NCBI GenBank assembly: GCA_035698885.1
Contig: DASSBJ010000023.1
Location: 1 to 12,988 of the forward strand
Length of the DNA: 12,988 bases
DNA from: VRUE01 sp035698885
Lineage (GTDB): Bacteria; Actinomycetota; Thermoleophilia; Solirubrobacterales; 70-9
Direction of reading: 5' to 3'
In this document: piece by piece, positions 1 through 6,373 of the stretch
How positions within the stretch are numbered: position 1 is the first letter of the stretch
Layout of the letters: each line of letters opens with the position of its first letter
The notes under the pieces: generated by a model
Database searches by the model: none
Told to the model about the DNA's origin: nothing
What the model saw: the letters and a program-made list of their open reading frames with translations, nothing else
Translations under genes and position numbers: made by a program

Positions 1-477
1 CTCACCGTGGAGGAGAACCTCTTGCTGTTCGCGCGGCTGGAGAAGCGGGAGGATCCGGACGGGGCCGTCGAGGAGATGCTCGAGCTGACCGGGCTTCGGG
101 AGCGACGGCGCGAGGTCGTGGCCAGGCTGTCGGGCGGCAACCAGCAGCGGATCAACATCGCGATCGGTCTGCTCGCGCGCCCGGCGGTGCTGCTGCTGGA
201 CGAGCCGAGCGTCGGCTTGGACCCGCGGCAACGGGCGCGGCTGTGGGAGTTCATCGCCGGGCTGGCCGGGCGGGGGACGAGCGTCGTCTTCTCCACCCAC
301 GACATCCAGGAGGCCGAGCGCTACGGGCAACGGCTGCTCGTGCTGGCCGACGGCGAGGGCCTGTTCGACGGCTCGGCGCGGCAGCTGCGCGAGACCGTGC
401 GCGGCGAGGCGCCCGCGGCGGCCGAAGGCGACTTCGAGACGGCGTTCGTCAGCTACCTCCAGCATCGGGGGCACTGA
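1..477 (+). CDS. ABC transporter ATP-binding protein, 5' end missing
   Basis: This is the C-terminal part of an ABC-type nucleotide-binding subunit that would hydrolyse ATP to drive the membrane protein encoded next. The frame is open from base 1, and the first residues (LTVEENLLLFARL) are the usual stretch just after the Q-loop, so Walker A and the true start lie left of the window. Visible motifs in order are the ABC signature LSGGNQQR, Walker B (LLLDEPSVGLD, including the D-loop) and the H-loop histidine in FSTHD. The tail of about 50 residues after the H-loop is typical of drug or polymer exporters of the ABC-2 class. The TGA at 475-477 overlaps the ATG of the permease gene, so the two subunits are translationally coupled. 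The substrate cannot be read from the sequence. The reading frame and family are certain. Confidence 0.95.
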   Translation, partial: LTVEENLLLFARLEKREDPDGAVEEMLELTGLRERRREVVARLSGGNQQRINIAIGLLARPAVLLLDEPSVGLDPRQRARLWEFIAGLAGRGTSVVFSTHDIQEAERYGQRLLVLADGEGLFDGSARQLRETVRGEAPAAAEGDFETAFVSYLQHRGH

Positions 478-1826
478 TGCGCTGGCTGTTGCTCAAGGAC
501 CTGACGATCCTGCGGCGCTCGCCGTTGCAGGCGGCGCTCCTGGTCGCCTACCCGATCCTGATCGCGCTCCTGATCGGCTTCGCGATCTCGCGCGAACCGG
601 GCAAGCCGCGTGTCGCCCTGCTGGACCAGATCCCGCCCGGCGCCCGGGTCGCCGGCGGCAACGGCAAGCTGCCCGCGGTCGGGGTCGACCGGCGGATCTG
701 CCGCGAGGTCGAGTGCGTCGACGTCGGCAGCCGCGCCGAAGCGGCGGCGAAGGTGCGCGAAGGCGAGGCGCTCGCCGCCCTGATCCTCCCCGCCGACCTG
801 ATCGACCGGCTCAACTCGCTCTCCACGCTGAACCCGGAAACGCCCGAAGTCGAGGTTCTGGTCAACGAGGAGAACCCGCTCAAGGCGCAGGCGGTCGACG
901 ACCGGATCACGGCGCTGCTGGCCCGCGCGAACCTGTTCATCGCCCGCCAGATCGCCAAGGAAGGCGGCCGCTACCTGAACCTGGTCGTCGACGGGGGCAG
1001 CTTCGACGTGCTCGGCCAGTCGGTCGAGATCCTCGGACTGCGCGAGACCGCCTCGATCCTCGAATCGCTGCGTCCCGACGTGCCCGTGTCGCAGCGCCCC
1101 GAGCTCGACCGGGTGATCCGCTTCGCCACCCTGGCCCGCGACAACCTCGACGTCGCCTCGCCGTTGATCGACCGGCTGGCGCAGCCGATCGCCGTCGACA
1201 AGCAGTCGGTCAGCGCCCCGACGCCGCCGCTGGAAGTCTTCGCGATCGCCGTCGCGGCGACGCTGACCCTGACCTTCGTCACCCTGCTGCTGGTCGCCGG
1301 GTCGCTCGCCCTGGAGCGCGAGGAGCACACCTTCGCGCGGCTCACCGGCGGGCTTGTCTCGCGCTCGGCCCTGCTCGCCGAGAAGGTCGGCCTGGGGGTC
1401 GCGGTCGGCCTGCTCGTCACCCTGCTGATGCTCGCGGGCGTGCAGATCTTCGTCAGCCTCGACTGGAGCCGCTTCGGCCTCTGGCTGGCGGCGGTGCTGC
1501 TCGGCGCGGCGGGCTTCGGCGCCGCGGGGGCCGCGCTCGGGGCGGCGGCGCGCGACGTGCGCGCCGTCTCCCTGCTCGCCTTCATGGTCTCGCTGCCGAT
1601 CGCGCTGCTCTCGCTCGTCCCCTCCGGCGCCGTCGGCGCCGGGCTCTACGACGTGATCCGCGTCGTCACCGCGCTCTTCCCCTTCAAGCCGGCGCTGGAA
1701 GCGATGACGAGCGCGCTCGACTCCGCCGGCCCCGGCATCGGCGGGCCGCTGCTCCACCTCGCGATCCTCACCGCCGCTTACGCGGCGCTCGCGCGCGTCG
1801 CCCTGCGTCGCTTCGCCACCATCTGA
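477..1826 (+). CDS. ABC-2 type transporter permease
   Basis: This 449-residue membrane subunit pairs with the ATPase just upstream. It has one N-terminal membrane helix (about residues 18-38), then a long soluble, presumably extracytoplasmic segment (about 40-250), then a block of about five hydrophobic helices to the C-terminus. That is the architecture of the ABC-2 membrane family, in which a large loop separates helix 1 from helices 2-6. The conserved segment ALEREEHTFARL, after the second hydrophobic helix, matches the cytoplasmic coupling region of these permeases. ATG at 477 was chosen because it overlaps the ATPase stop (ATGA) and begins the expected MRWLLLKDL amphipathic start. A G-run at 467-471 could serve as a weak ribosome site. 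The frame is open further upstream, but that part is a shadow of the ATPase gene. Substrate unknown; export of a lipid, polymer or drug is the family expectation. Confidence 0.92.
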   Translation: MRWLLLKDLTILRRSPLQAALLVAYPILIALLIGFAISREPGKPRVALLDQIPPGARVAGGNGKLPAVGVDRRICREVECVDVGSRAEAAAKVREGEALAALILPADLIDRLNSLSTLNPETPEVEVLVNEENPLKAQAVDDRITALLARANLFIARQIAKEGGRYLNLVVDGGSFDVLGQSVEILGLRETASILESLRPDVPVSQRPELDRVIRFATLARDNLDVASPLIDRLAQPIAVDKQSVSAPTPPLEVFAIAVAATLTLTFVTLLLVAGSLALEREEHTFARLTGGLVSRSALLAEKVGLGVAVGLLVTLLMLAGVQIFVSLDWSRFGLWLAAVLLGAAGFGAAGAALGAAARDVRAVSLLAFMVSLPIALLSLVPSGAVGAGLYDVIRVVTALFPFKPALEAMTSALDSAGPGIGGPLLHLAILTAAYAALARVALRRFATI

Positions 1827-1842
1827 ACGGCCCCGGCGAGGA

Positions 1843-1848
1843 TAGGGT
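1843..1848 (+). promoter_or_regulatory. -10 box of a leaderless promoter for ymdB
   Basis: TAGGGT lies exactly 6 nt before the ATG at 1855, which would place the transcription start on the A of the start codon. There is no Shine-Dalgarno sequence in the gap. No convincing -35 box is seen, which is common for actinobacterial TANNNT promoters. The same arrangement recurs at four other starts in this window. Confidence 0.6.
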
Positions 1849-1854
1849 GCCCGC

Positions 1855-2634
1855 ATGAAGGTTCTCTTCATCGGCGATGTCGTGGGCGGCCCGGGCAGAC
1901 GCGGGCTCGCCGCCGCGATGCCGGCGCTGCGCGAGCGGCATTCGCCGGATCTGGTCGTCGTCAACGGCGAGAACTCGGCCGGCGGCATGGGGATCACCGA
2001 GAAGACCGCGAAGGCGCTCTTCGACGCCGGCTGCGACGTGATCACCACCGGCAACCACGTCTACCGCCACCGCGAGGCCTACGACTTCCTCGACCGCGCC
2101 GAGCGGGTGATCCGGCCCGCCAACTACCCCCACGCCAATCCCGGCAAGGGGTTCGTCGTGGTCGAGGCGGCCGGCACGCGGGTCGGCGTGATCAACCTCA
2201 GCGGCGCCGTCGGCCTGCGGGTCGCGCGGCTGCCGTTTCAGGAGGTCGACGCGATCCTCGAGCGGATCGAGGCCGACTGCGTCATCGTCGACTTCCACGC
2301 CGAAGTGAGCAGCGAGAAGGTCGCCATCGGCTGGCACCTCGACGGCCGCGTCGCCGCCGTCTTCGGCACCCACACCCATGTGCCGACGGCCGACGCACGG
2401 GTGCTTCCCGGCGGCACCGCCTTCATCTCCGACGTCGGGATGACGGGGTCGCGGACGAGCGTCCTCGGCGTCAAGCCGGAGCAGGTGCTCGAGGGGATGA
2501 AGACTCAGATGCCGGTCAAGTTCGAGACGGCCAGCGACGACGTGTGGGTGATGGGGGCGGTGGTCGAGGTCAACGGCGCGGGCCTGGCCGACTCCATTGA
2601 GCAGGTGATGGTGCCCGCTCCCATTGACTCGTAG
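1855..2634 (+). CDS. ymdB: YmdB-family metallophosphoesterase (TIGR00282 type)
   Basis: This 259-residue protein is full length for the YmdB family, whose characterised member hydrolyses 2',3'-cyclic nucleotides and modulates RNase Y-related behaviour in Bacillus. Metal-binding residues are visible along the chain: D8 (FIGDVVG), E39-N40 (NGENSAGGMGIT), N67-H68 (TTGNH), H148 (DFHAE) and H173/H175 (GTHTHVPTAD). The conserved RPANYP and SDVGMTG segments are also present. The usual NHVWD segment reads NHVYRH here, a mild departure. The gene sits 28 bp after the ABC permease, has its own leaderless-type promoter, and converges on the GT87-like gene across an inverted-repeat element. A cytosolic phosphodiesterase role follows from the family. 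The physiological substrate in this organism is unknown. Confidence 0.93.
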   Translation: MKVLFIGDVVGGPGRRGLAAAMPALRERHSPDLVVVNGENSAGGMGITEKTAKALFDAGCDVITTGNHVYRHREAYDFLDRAERVIRPANYPHANPGKGFVVVEAAGTRVGVINLSGAVGLRVARLPFQEVDAILERIEADCVIVDFHAEVSSEKVAIGWHLDGRVAAVFGTHTHVPTADARVLPGGTAFISDVGMTGSRTSVLGVKPEQVLEGMKTQMPVKFETASDDVWVMGAVVEVNGAGLADSIEQVMVPAPIDS

Positions 2635-2667
2635 CGGGGTCGGCCGTCCGAGTCACCCTCAGCCGGG

Positions 2668-2805
2668 AGGCATCGGGGTCAGCCCCGTGAGTGCCTAACT
2701 TCGCTCGCTGCGCTCGCTCGTGAATCTGCTGCCCGCTTCGCGGGCCCCGCATAGCCCGCCGGGGCGCCGCTTCGCGAGGCACTCCCGGGGCTGACCCCGA
2801 TGCCT
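2668..2805. repeat. Long inverted-repeat element 1 (29-bp arms)
   Basis: Arms at 2668-2696 and 2777-2805 are reverse complements over 29 positions with a single mismatch (T at 2687 against C at 2786), separated by 80 nt. Each arm also holds its own small hairpin (CGGGG-TCAG-CCCCG on the left, CGGGG-CTGA-CCCCG on the right). The spacer contains further hairpins, for example GCCCGC-TTC-GCGGGC near 2731-2745, and a run of CGCTCGCTGCGCTCGCTCG. It lies between the stop of ymdB and the convergent GT87-like gene and overlaps that gene's 3' end. It could act as a bidirectional terminator, or be a non-autonomous mobile palindrome. No target duplication was recognised. Confidence 0.85.
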
Positions 2806-4463
2806 TGCCCCGCACTGCGGTCGGAAGCGAGAGCTACCAGGATCAAGGGGAAGAACCACACTATGTAGAGGTAGAACCAGTGGTGGGCCGTCAGCTGGAG
2901 CATGATGAGGAGGGCCGCCCCCAGGGCTGCTATTTGCTCCAGGGACTTCTGGCGGGGCCATACTGCAAATGCCAGCGCCATCAGTGCCGTGGAAGCTAGG
3001 AGAGCTATGCGGAGGGGTTCCAGCCCACTCACCTGGCCCCAGATGCTGAAGGGGGAGCTTCGGTCGGACTGGTAGGCGATCGTGCGGTCGTAGAAGCTGT
3101 GCAGGCCGGGGTCTATCGCCGGCCAGGCCAGGAGCAGGGCGCTCGTCACCAGCAACGCCGCGGCAAACGCCACACCCGTGGGTGGCGTGGGGAGGGGTGC
3201 CCGGCCGGGCGCGGCGTTAGTTTTTCGCTTGCCGACTCGACGAGTGACGAAAGCTCGTGCGCGAAAAACCCAGCGGCCGGACGGGTACCCCTCCCCACGA
3301 CAGGACCCGCGGTCGGGACGGTACGTAGCAAGCATCGGGACCAGGACAACCGGCGCAAACTTGGTGAGAGCCGCCAGCGCGGCGAACGCCCCTCGGGCGA
3401 CTGGGCGTGCAAGCGCGAGGAGGACGGCGATCAAGAGGACCGCTACGAGCGTGTCGTTGGAGTTCGACTCGAGGGCGTAGGCGGTGTACGGGTAGGCCGC
3501 CCAGCCGAAGGCCAGGGTCGCCGCCAGCTTGCGGCCCGCCGGTCCGGGACGGATGCGGAGGCCGAGCCAGCACAGCAGTGCGAAGGCGAGCAGGTCGAAG
3601 GTCACGGCGGCGGCGTGGGCCGCGGGCAGGTCGTCCCAGCTGCCGCTCCAGGGCCAGATCCGCTCGAAGGGGACGTAGGCGAGGTAGTTGACCGGGCCGT
3701 AGGTGTCGCCCTGGGAGACGTCGTCGGGGAAGTTGCCGTAGAGCGGTTCGCCGTGGGCGATCCGGTCGGCGCCGACCACGCCGGCGTAGCCGACGTCGAT
3801 CGCGCCCGAGTCGGCCATGTTGAGCCCGACCCGGAAGCCCATCAGGAAGAGCGCCGCGACCAGCAGCCAGGCGGCCGGCCAGACCGGGCGCAGTCCCTCG
3901 CCGCGACCCCGCAGGCCGATCCACAGAGCTCGCGCCAACAGGTAGAGCAATGCCGGATAGACGAGTGGAACCGAAACGCCGATGTCCGCGCGGTTGAAGA
4001 AGTAGTTGGAGACGCCGAAGCTCAGCAACACCAGCAGGTCCAGCGTCGCCACCCGCCAAGGCCTGCGCCAGTCGAGCAGGCCGACAACGAACAGCACACA
4101 TAGCGGCAGGAACACATAGGGAGCGTTGAGCTTGTGGCCGAAGGCGCCGCTGTATCCCCGCGCCATCTTCCACAGCACCTGGTACCCCGTCCATGACTCG
4201 GTCACCTGACCGCTCTTCGGGTCGACCAGGACCAGCGCCACCTCCTTCCCGCCCGCGAAGTACGCGACCTCCCAGTGCCCTTCGACCTTGCTGACGCTGT
4301 GAGTGAGCTCGCCGTTCCGCTCACGCTGGTCGACGACCTTGTGGTCACGATCGGCAATCTCAGCCGCCTGGCGCTTGCTCGCCTGCGCCGCCTGCGCGGT
4401 ACCCCCGATGAGCAGGAACAGTGCGGCGAAGAGAAGGAGCCAGGTGGCGCCCTGTCTCCTCAC
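2679..4463 (-). CDS. GT87-like polytopic membrane protein carrying two repeat-derived segments
   Basis: This 594-residue protein begins with a signal-like helix (about 8-26) and a soluble segment (about 30-105) that weakly resembles a PepSY-type fold (WEVAYF...VLVDPKSGQV). About ten hydrophobic helices follow. The central region ADSGAIDVGYAGVVGADRI...GDTYGPVNYLAYVPFE is characteristic of GT87/DUF2029-type GT-C membrane glycosyltransferases, which use polyprenyl-phosphate sugars outside the membrane. Catalysis here is inferred, not shown. GTG at 4463 was chosen for its GTGA overlap with the upstream phosphodiesterase stop. Two oddities are visible. Residues about 389-426 are encoded by an inverted-repeat element lying in frame (3186-3299), giving an Arg/Lys-rich insert (RARAFVTRRVGKRKT). 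The last 40 or so residues, after ALASDRSAGQ, are encoded by another element (2668-2805), so the native stop was probably lost. Codons between the elements are richer in A/T at position three (ATA, GTA, GCT, CTA) than elsewhere in the gene. Confidence 0.8.
   Translation of the reverse strand: MRRQGATWLLLFAALFLLIGGTAQAAQASKRQAAEIADRDHKVVDQRERNGELTHSVSKVEGHWEVAYFAGGKEVALVLVDPKSGQVTESWTGYQVLWKMARGYSGAFGHKLNAPYVFLPLCVLFVVGLLDWRRPWRVATLDLLVLLSFGVSNYFFNRADIGVSVPLVYPALLYLLARALWIGLRGRGEGLRPVWPAAWLLVAALFLMGFRVGLNMADSGAIDVGYAGVVGADRIAHGEPLYGNFPDDVSQGDTYGPVNYLAYVPFERIWPWSGSWDDLPAAHAAAVTFDLLAFALLCWLGLRIRPGPAGRKLAATLAFGWAAYPYTAYALESNSNDTLVAVLLIAVLLALARPVARGAFAALAALTKFAPVVLVPMLATYRPDRGSCRGEGYPSGRWVFRARAFVTRRVGKRKTNAAPGRAPLPTPPTGVAFAAALLVTSALLLAWPAIDPGLHSFYDRTIAYQSDRSSPFSIWGQVSGLEPLRIALLASTALMALAFAVWPRQKSLEQIAALGAALLIMLQLTAHHWFYLYIVWFFPLILVALASDRSAGQGIGVSPGSASRSGAPAGYAGPAKRAADSRASAASEVRHSRG
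3186..3299. repeat. Long inverted-repeat element 2, in frame inside a gene
   Basis: Outer arms 3186-3212 and 3273-3299 pair over 27 positions, with mismatches at 3199/3286 (G:T), 3204/3281 and 3209/3276. The outermost 13 pairs are perfect and G/C-rich (CGTGGGGAGGGGT). A second perfect 9-bp stem lies inside (GTTTTTCGC at 3220-3228 with GCGAAAAAC at 3261-3269), around further small palindromes (ACTCG/CGAGT near 3235-3245; ACGAG/CTCGT at about 3240-3257). Total length is 114 bp, or 38 codons. The minus-strand frame of the GT87-like gene runs straight through it without a stop. The T/A-runs of the inner stem contrast with the surrounding GC-rich coding DNA. Confidence 0.85.
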
Positions 4464-5917
4464 ACCAAGCCGAAGTGTTCGAGCACCACTGGCGCCACGT
4501 CGCGCAGCGCCCAGCGGCCGCGATCGCCCGCGTCATCGGGGCCGCAGCCGACGAAGAGCAGCGGGCCCAGCGAATCGCCGGCGTGCAGGGAGCCGTGGCT
4601 GCCGCCCCCTGCGTGGCTGACGCCGCCCCAGTCGACGGCCTCGTAGCCGGGCGTCAGCGAGAGGATGAAGTCGCCGGCGTGCGGGGCGGTGACGGCGGAG
4701 AAGACCCGCAGGAGGGCGTCGGGGTACTCGTCGCTGCGAATGACCCGACCGTCGACCGAGGCCTCCAGCAGCCCGAGATCGCCGTTGACATCCCAGCGCT
4801 CGCCGCGCAGGTCGGACAGCTCGTTGCCGGGACGGAAGCGAACAGCCTCCCCCTCCCGTTCGATCACCGCGTCGTCGCCGTCGCGGCGGCACACCAGCTC
4901 GACTCCCTCGATCTCCCCCAGGCGCTGCCTGACCTCGTCGGGATCCGCCCGCTGCCCCTCCCCGGGCAGCAGATAGACGTGGGCCGCTCGTCCCGTCGGG
5001 CTGACGGCGAGCTGCGCCAGCTCCGGCCTGTCCTCCGAGGGCGCCAGCACGGACCACTCGCGGGCGAGCACGTCGGCGAGCGGCAGGCCTCGCTCGACCG
5101 GCGTCTGCGCGTGGTCGGACAGCAGGATCAGCGCATGGCCGGCGAGGAACTCGTCGAGGCCACCGCCGGCCTCGACCAGCTTGGCGAAGCAGTGGTCGGC
5201 CTTGGCGATCGACTCGACGCTCGCCTCGGGACCGAAGCGGTGCGAGTAGTTGTCGTTGTCGGGCAGCGAGAGCAGCAGGAAGTCGTAGGCGTCGAGCCGC
5301 TCGAGCTCGGCCGAGCAGCAGGCCGAGTAGCCGTCGCGCGAGCCGGGGATCGAGGTCGACTTGCAGGGCACCTCGCGGCTCGCGTAGAGGTCGCCGTAGA
5401 AGAGCTCGGCCGGCCCCCAGGTGTGGTGGCGGAACTTCAGCCGCGTCGTCTCCACCGCCCGCCGCATCAGGCCGTCGAGCGAGACTTCGTGGCGGTGGCG
5501 GCCGCGGTAGATCAGGAACGGCGTGCAGGCCGTCCGCACCCCGGCGTCGTCGAGCCGCTCGAACAGGGTGTCGACCGCGGGGTTGAGATGGGCGAGGTTC
5601 ATGTTGTAGACGAGGTCGTAGAGGGCGCGGAAGACGCCGACGGTCCGCGTCGCCTCCAGCGAGGACCCGTACTCGACGTAGCGCTGCTCGAGCTTGTGGA
5701 ACCAGTTCATGCCGCTGATCCAGTGCTCGTCGGCGGCGACCCCCGTCACCATCTCGGCGCAGGCGACCGGCGTCACGGAGGGGAAGCTGGAAACGCAGTC
5801 GGGGATCAGCAGCCCGCGCTCGAGCAGAGCGCCGAAGGTCGGCGCGCGGTCCTCCGCCACCGCCCGTTCGAGCATGTCGGTGCGCAGCGAGTCGACGTAG
5901 GCGAGGACGAGCTTCAC
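4460..5917 (-). CDS. Alkaline phosphatase superfamily phosphodiesterase (NPP-like)
   Basis: This 485-residue metalloenzyme has the alkaline phosphatase/nucleotide pyrophosphatase fold. Probable zinc ligands and nucleophile are visible in order: D9 (AYVDSLRTDML), nucleophile region FPSVTP (45-50, T49 most likely by alignment with the NPP family), D220 or D222 with H226 (PDNDNYSHRFGP), D268-H269 (LLSDHAQTPV) and H441 (GGGSHGSLHAGD). It should cleave a phosphodiester or phosphomonoester, but the substrate is not readable. No signal peptide is seen: the first beta strand begins at residue 2, so it is probably cytoplasmic or at the membrane face. GTG at 5917 was chosen because family homology begins there and because it forms a TAGTG overlap with the preceding gene. 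The frame stays open far upstream, but that stretch is antisense to the aminotransferase. It overlaps the next gene by GTGA. Confidence 0.88.
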   Translation of the reverse strand: MKLVLAYVDSLRTDMLERAVAEDRAPTFGALLERGLLIPDCVSSFPSVTPVACAEMVTGVAADEHWISGMNWFHKLEQRYVEYGSSLEATRTVGVFRALYDLVYNMNLAHLNPAVDTLFERLDDAGVRTACTPFLIYRGRHRHEVSLDGLMRRAVETTRLKFRHHTWGPAELFYGDLYASREVPCKSTSIPGSRDGYSACCSAELERLDAYDFLLLSLPDNDNYSHRFGPEASVESIAKADHCFAKLVEAGGGLDEFLAGHALILLSDHAQTPVERGLPLADVLAREWSVLAPSEDRPELAQLAVSPTGRAAHVYLLPGEGQRADPDEVRQRLGEIEGVELVCRRDGDDAVIEREGEAVRFRPGNELSDLRGERWDVNGDLGLLEASVDGRVIRSDEYPDALLRVFSAVTAPHAGDFILSLTPGYEAVDWGGVSHAGGGSHGSLHAGDSLGPLLFVGCGPDDAGDRGRWALRDVAPVVLEHFGLV

Positions 5918-6351
5918 TAACGCAGCACGCGCAGGCCGGCGTGCTTGCGCTGGGCGCGGCGATGGCGGGAGACGCCGAGCCAGACGAGGGCGACGATCGC
6001 CAGCAGGGTGAGGACCGGCAGCAGCAGCGCCGCGGCGACCACGACCAGCGCGGCGAGCGAGACGAAGAAGCCGAGCGCCCCTCCCCCGCTTCCCTCGCGG
6101 CGGCTGGCGCCGCTGACCACGTCGCTGACCACCAGGCAGCCGAGCACCGCGCCGAGGGCGCCGAAGATCGCGCCGACCAGGCCGCCGAGGTCGGCCGCGC
6201 CGGCGAGCAGGAAGCCGACGACCAGGCCGATCACGGCGGCGAGCAGGGTCATCCGTCCGCGGGCCGAGCCGCGCGTGCCGGTGGTGCCGGCGAGCATGCC
6301 GATCGCGATGCCGATGCCCAGCTCGAGCCCGGTGCCTTCGAGGAAGCTCAC
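5917..6351 (-). CDS. Small hydrophobic membrane protein, unknown function
   Basis: This 144-residue protein has about four membrane segments: residues about 9-24, 34-72 (one or two Gly/Ala-rich helices, VGFLLAGAADLGGLVGAIFGALGAVLGCLVV) and 91-127. It ends in a short basic tail (SRHRRAQRKHAGLRVLR). I do not recognise a named family; the glycine-rich helices resemble small integral proteins with glycine-zipper packing. GTG at 6351 starts 6 nt after a TAGGTT box on the minus strand, so it is likely the first, leaderless gene of the operon. Its TAG overlaps the GTG of the phosphodiesterase by one base (TAGTG), implying coupled translation. It may anchor or assist the downstream phosphodiesterase and GT87-like protein; that is inference from context only. 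Confidence 0.75.
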   Translation of the reverse strand: MSFLEGTGLELGIGIAIGMLAGTTGTRGSARGRMTLLAAVIGLVVGFLLAGAADLGGLVGAIFGALGAVLGCLVVSDVVSGASRREGSGGGALGFFVSLAALVVVAAALLLPVLTLLAIVALVWLGVSRHRRAQRKHAGLRVLR

Positions 6352-6357
6352 GAGGAA

Positions 6358-6363
6358 AACCTA
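6358..6363 (-). promoter_or_regulatory. -10 box (minus strand) of a divergent leaderless promoter pair
   Basis: On the minus strand this reads TAGGTT, followed by exactly 6 nt (ttcctc) and then the GTG at 6351. It shares two base pairs (6362-6363) with the plus-strand -10 box of the aminotransferase gene. No ribosome-binding site lies between box and start. Confidence 0.6.
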
Positions 6364-6367
6364 CACT
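6362..6367 (+). promoter_or_regulatory. -10 box (plus strand) of a divergent leaderless promoter pair
   Basis: TACACT is followed by exactly 6 nt and the ATG at 6374, the same spacing as for ymdB. It overlaps the oppositely oriented TAGGTT box. The whole space between the two start codons is only 22 bp (6352-6373), so both promoters must use upstream contacts inside the opposite gene. A near-match to GGAGG is absent; CAGGG at 6369-6373 abuts the ATG, too close to act as a ribosome site. Confidence 0.6.
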
Positions 6368-6373
6368 CCAGGG

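Noticed and set aside
243..476. Open frame extending the ABC permease upstream by 78 residues
   Set aside because: It is Arg/Gly/Ala-rich and antiparallel in style to real protein, overlaps the clearly coding ATPase frame, and the ATGA overlap at 477 gives a natural permease start.
453..2054. 533-residue minus-strand frame opposite the ABC permease and ymdB
   Set aside because: Composition (Gly/Arg/Asp/Gln-rich, repetitive) is that of a GC-rich antisense shadow, and no family motif is visible.
3174..3309. ACCCG on both sides of element 2 as a target-site duplication
   Set aside because: The copies sit at different distances (12 and 6 nt) from the arms and the implied 131-bp insert would not keep frame, so chance is more likely in GC-rich DNA.
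3099..4103. 334-residue plus-strand frame opposite the GT87-like gene
   Set aside because: Antisense shadow of a membrane-protein gene with recognisable helices and motifs on the other strand; no domain seen.
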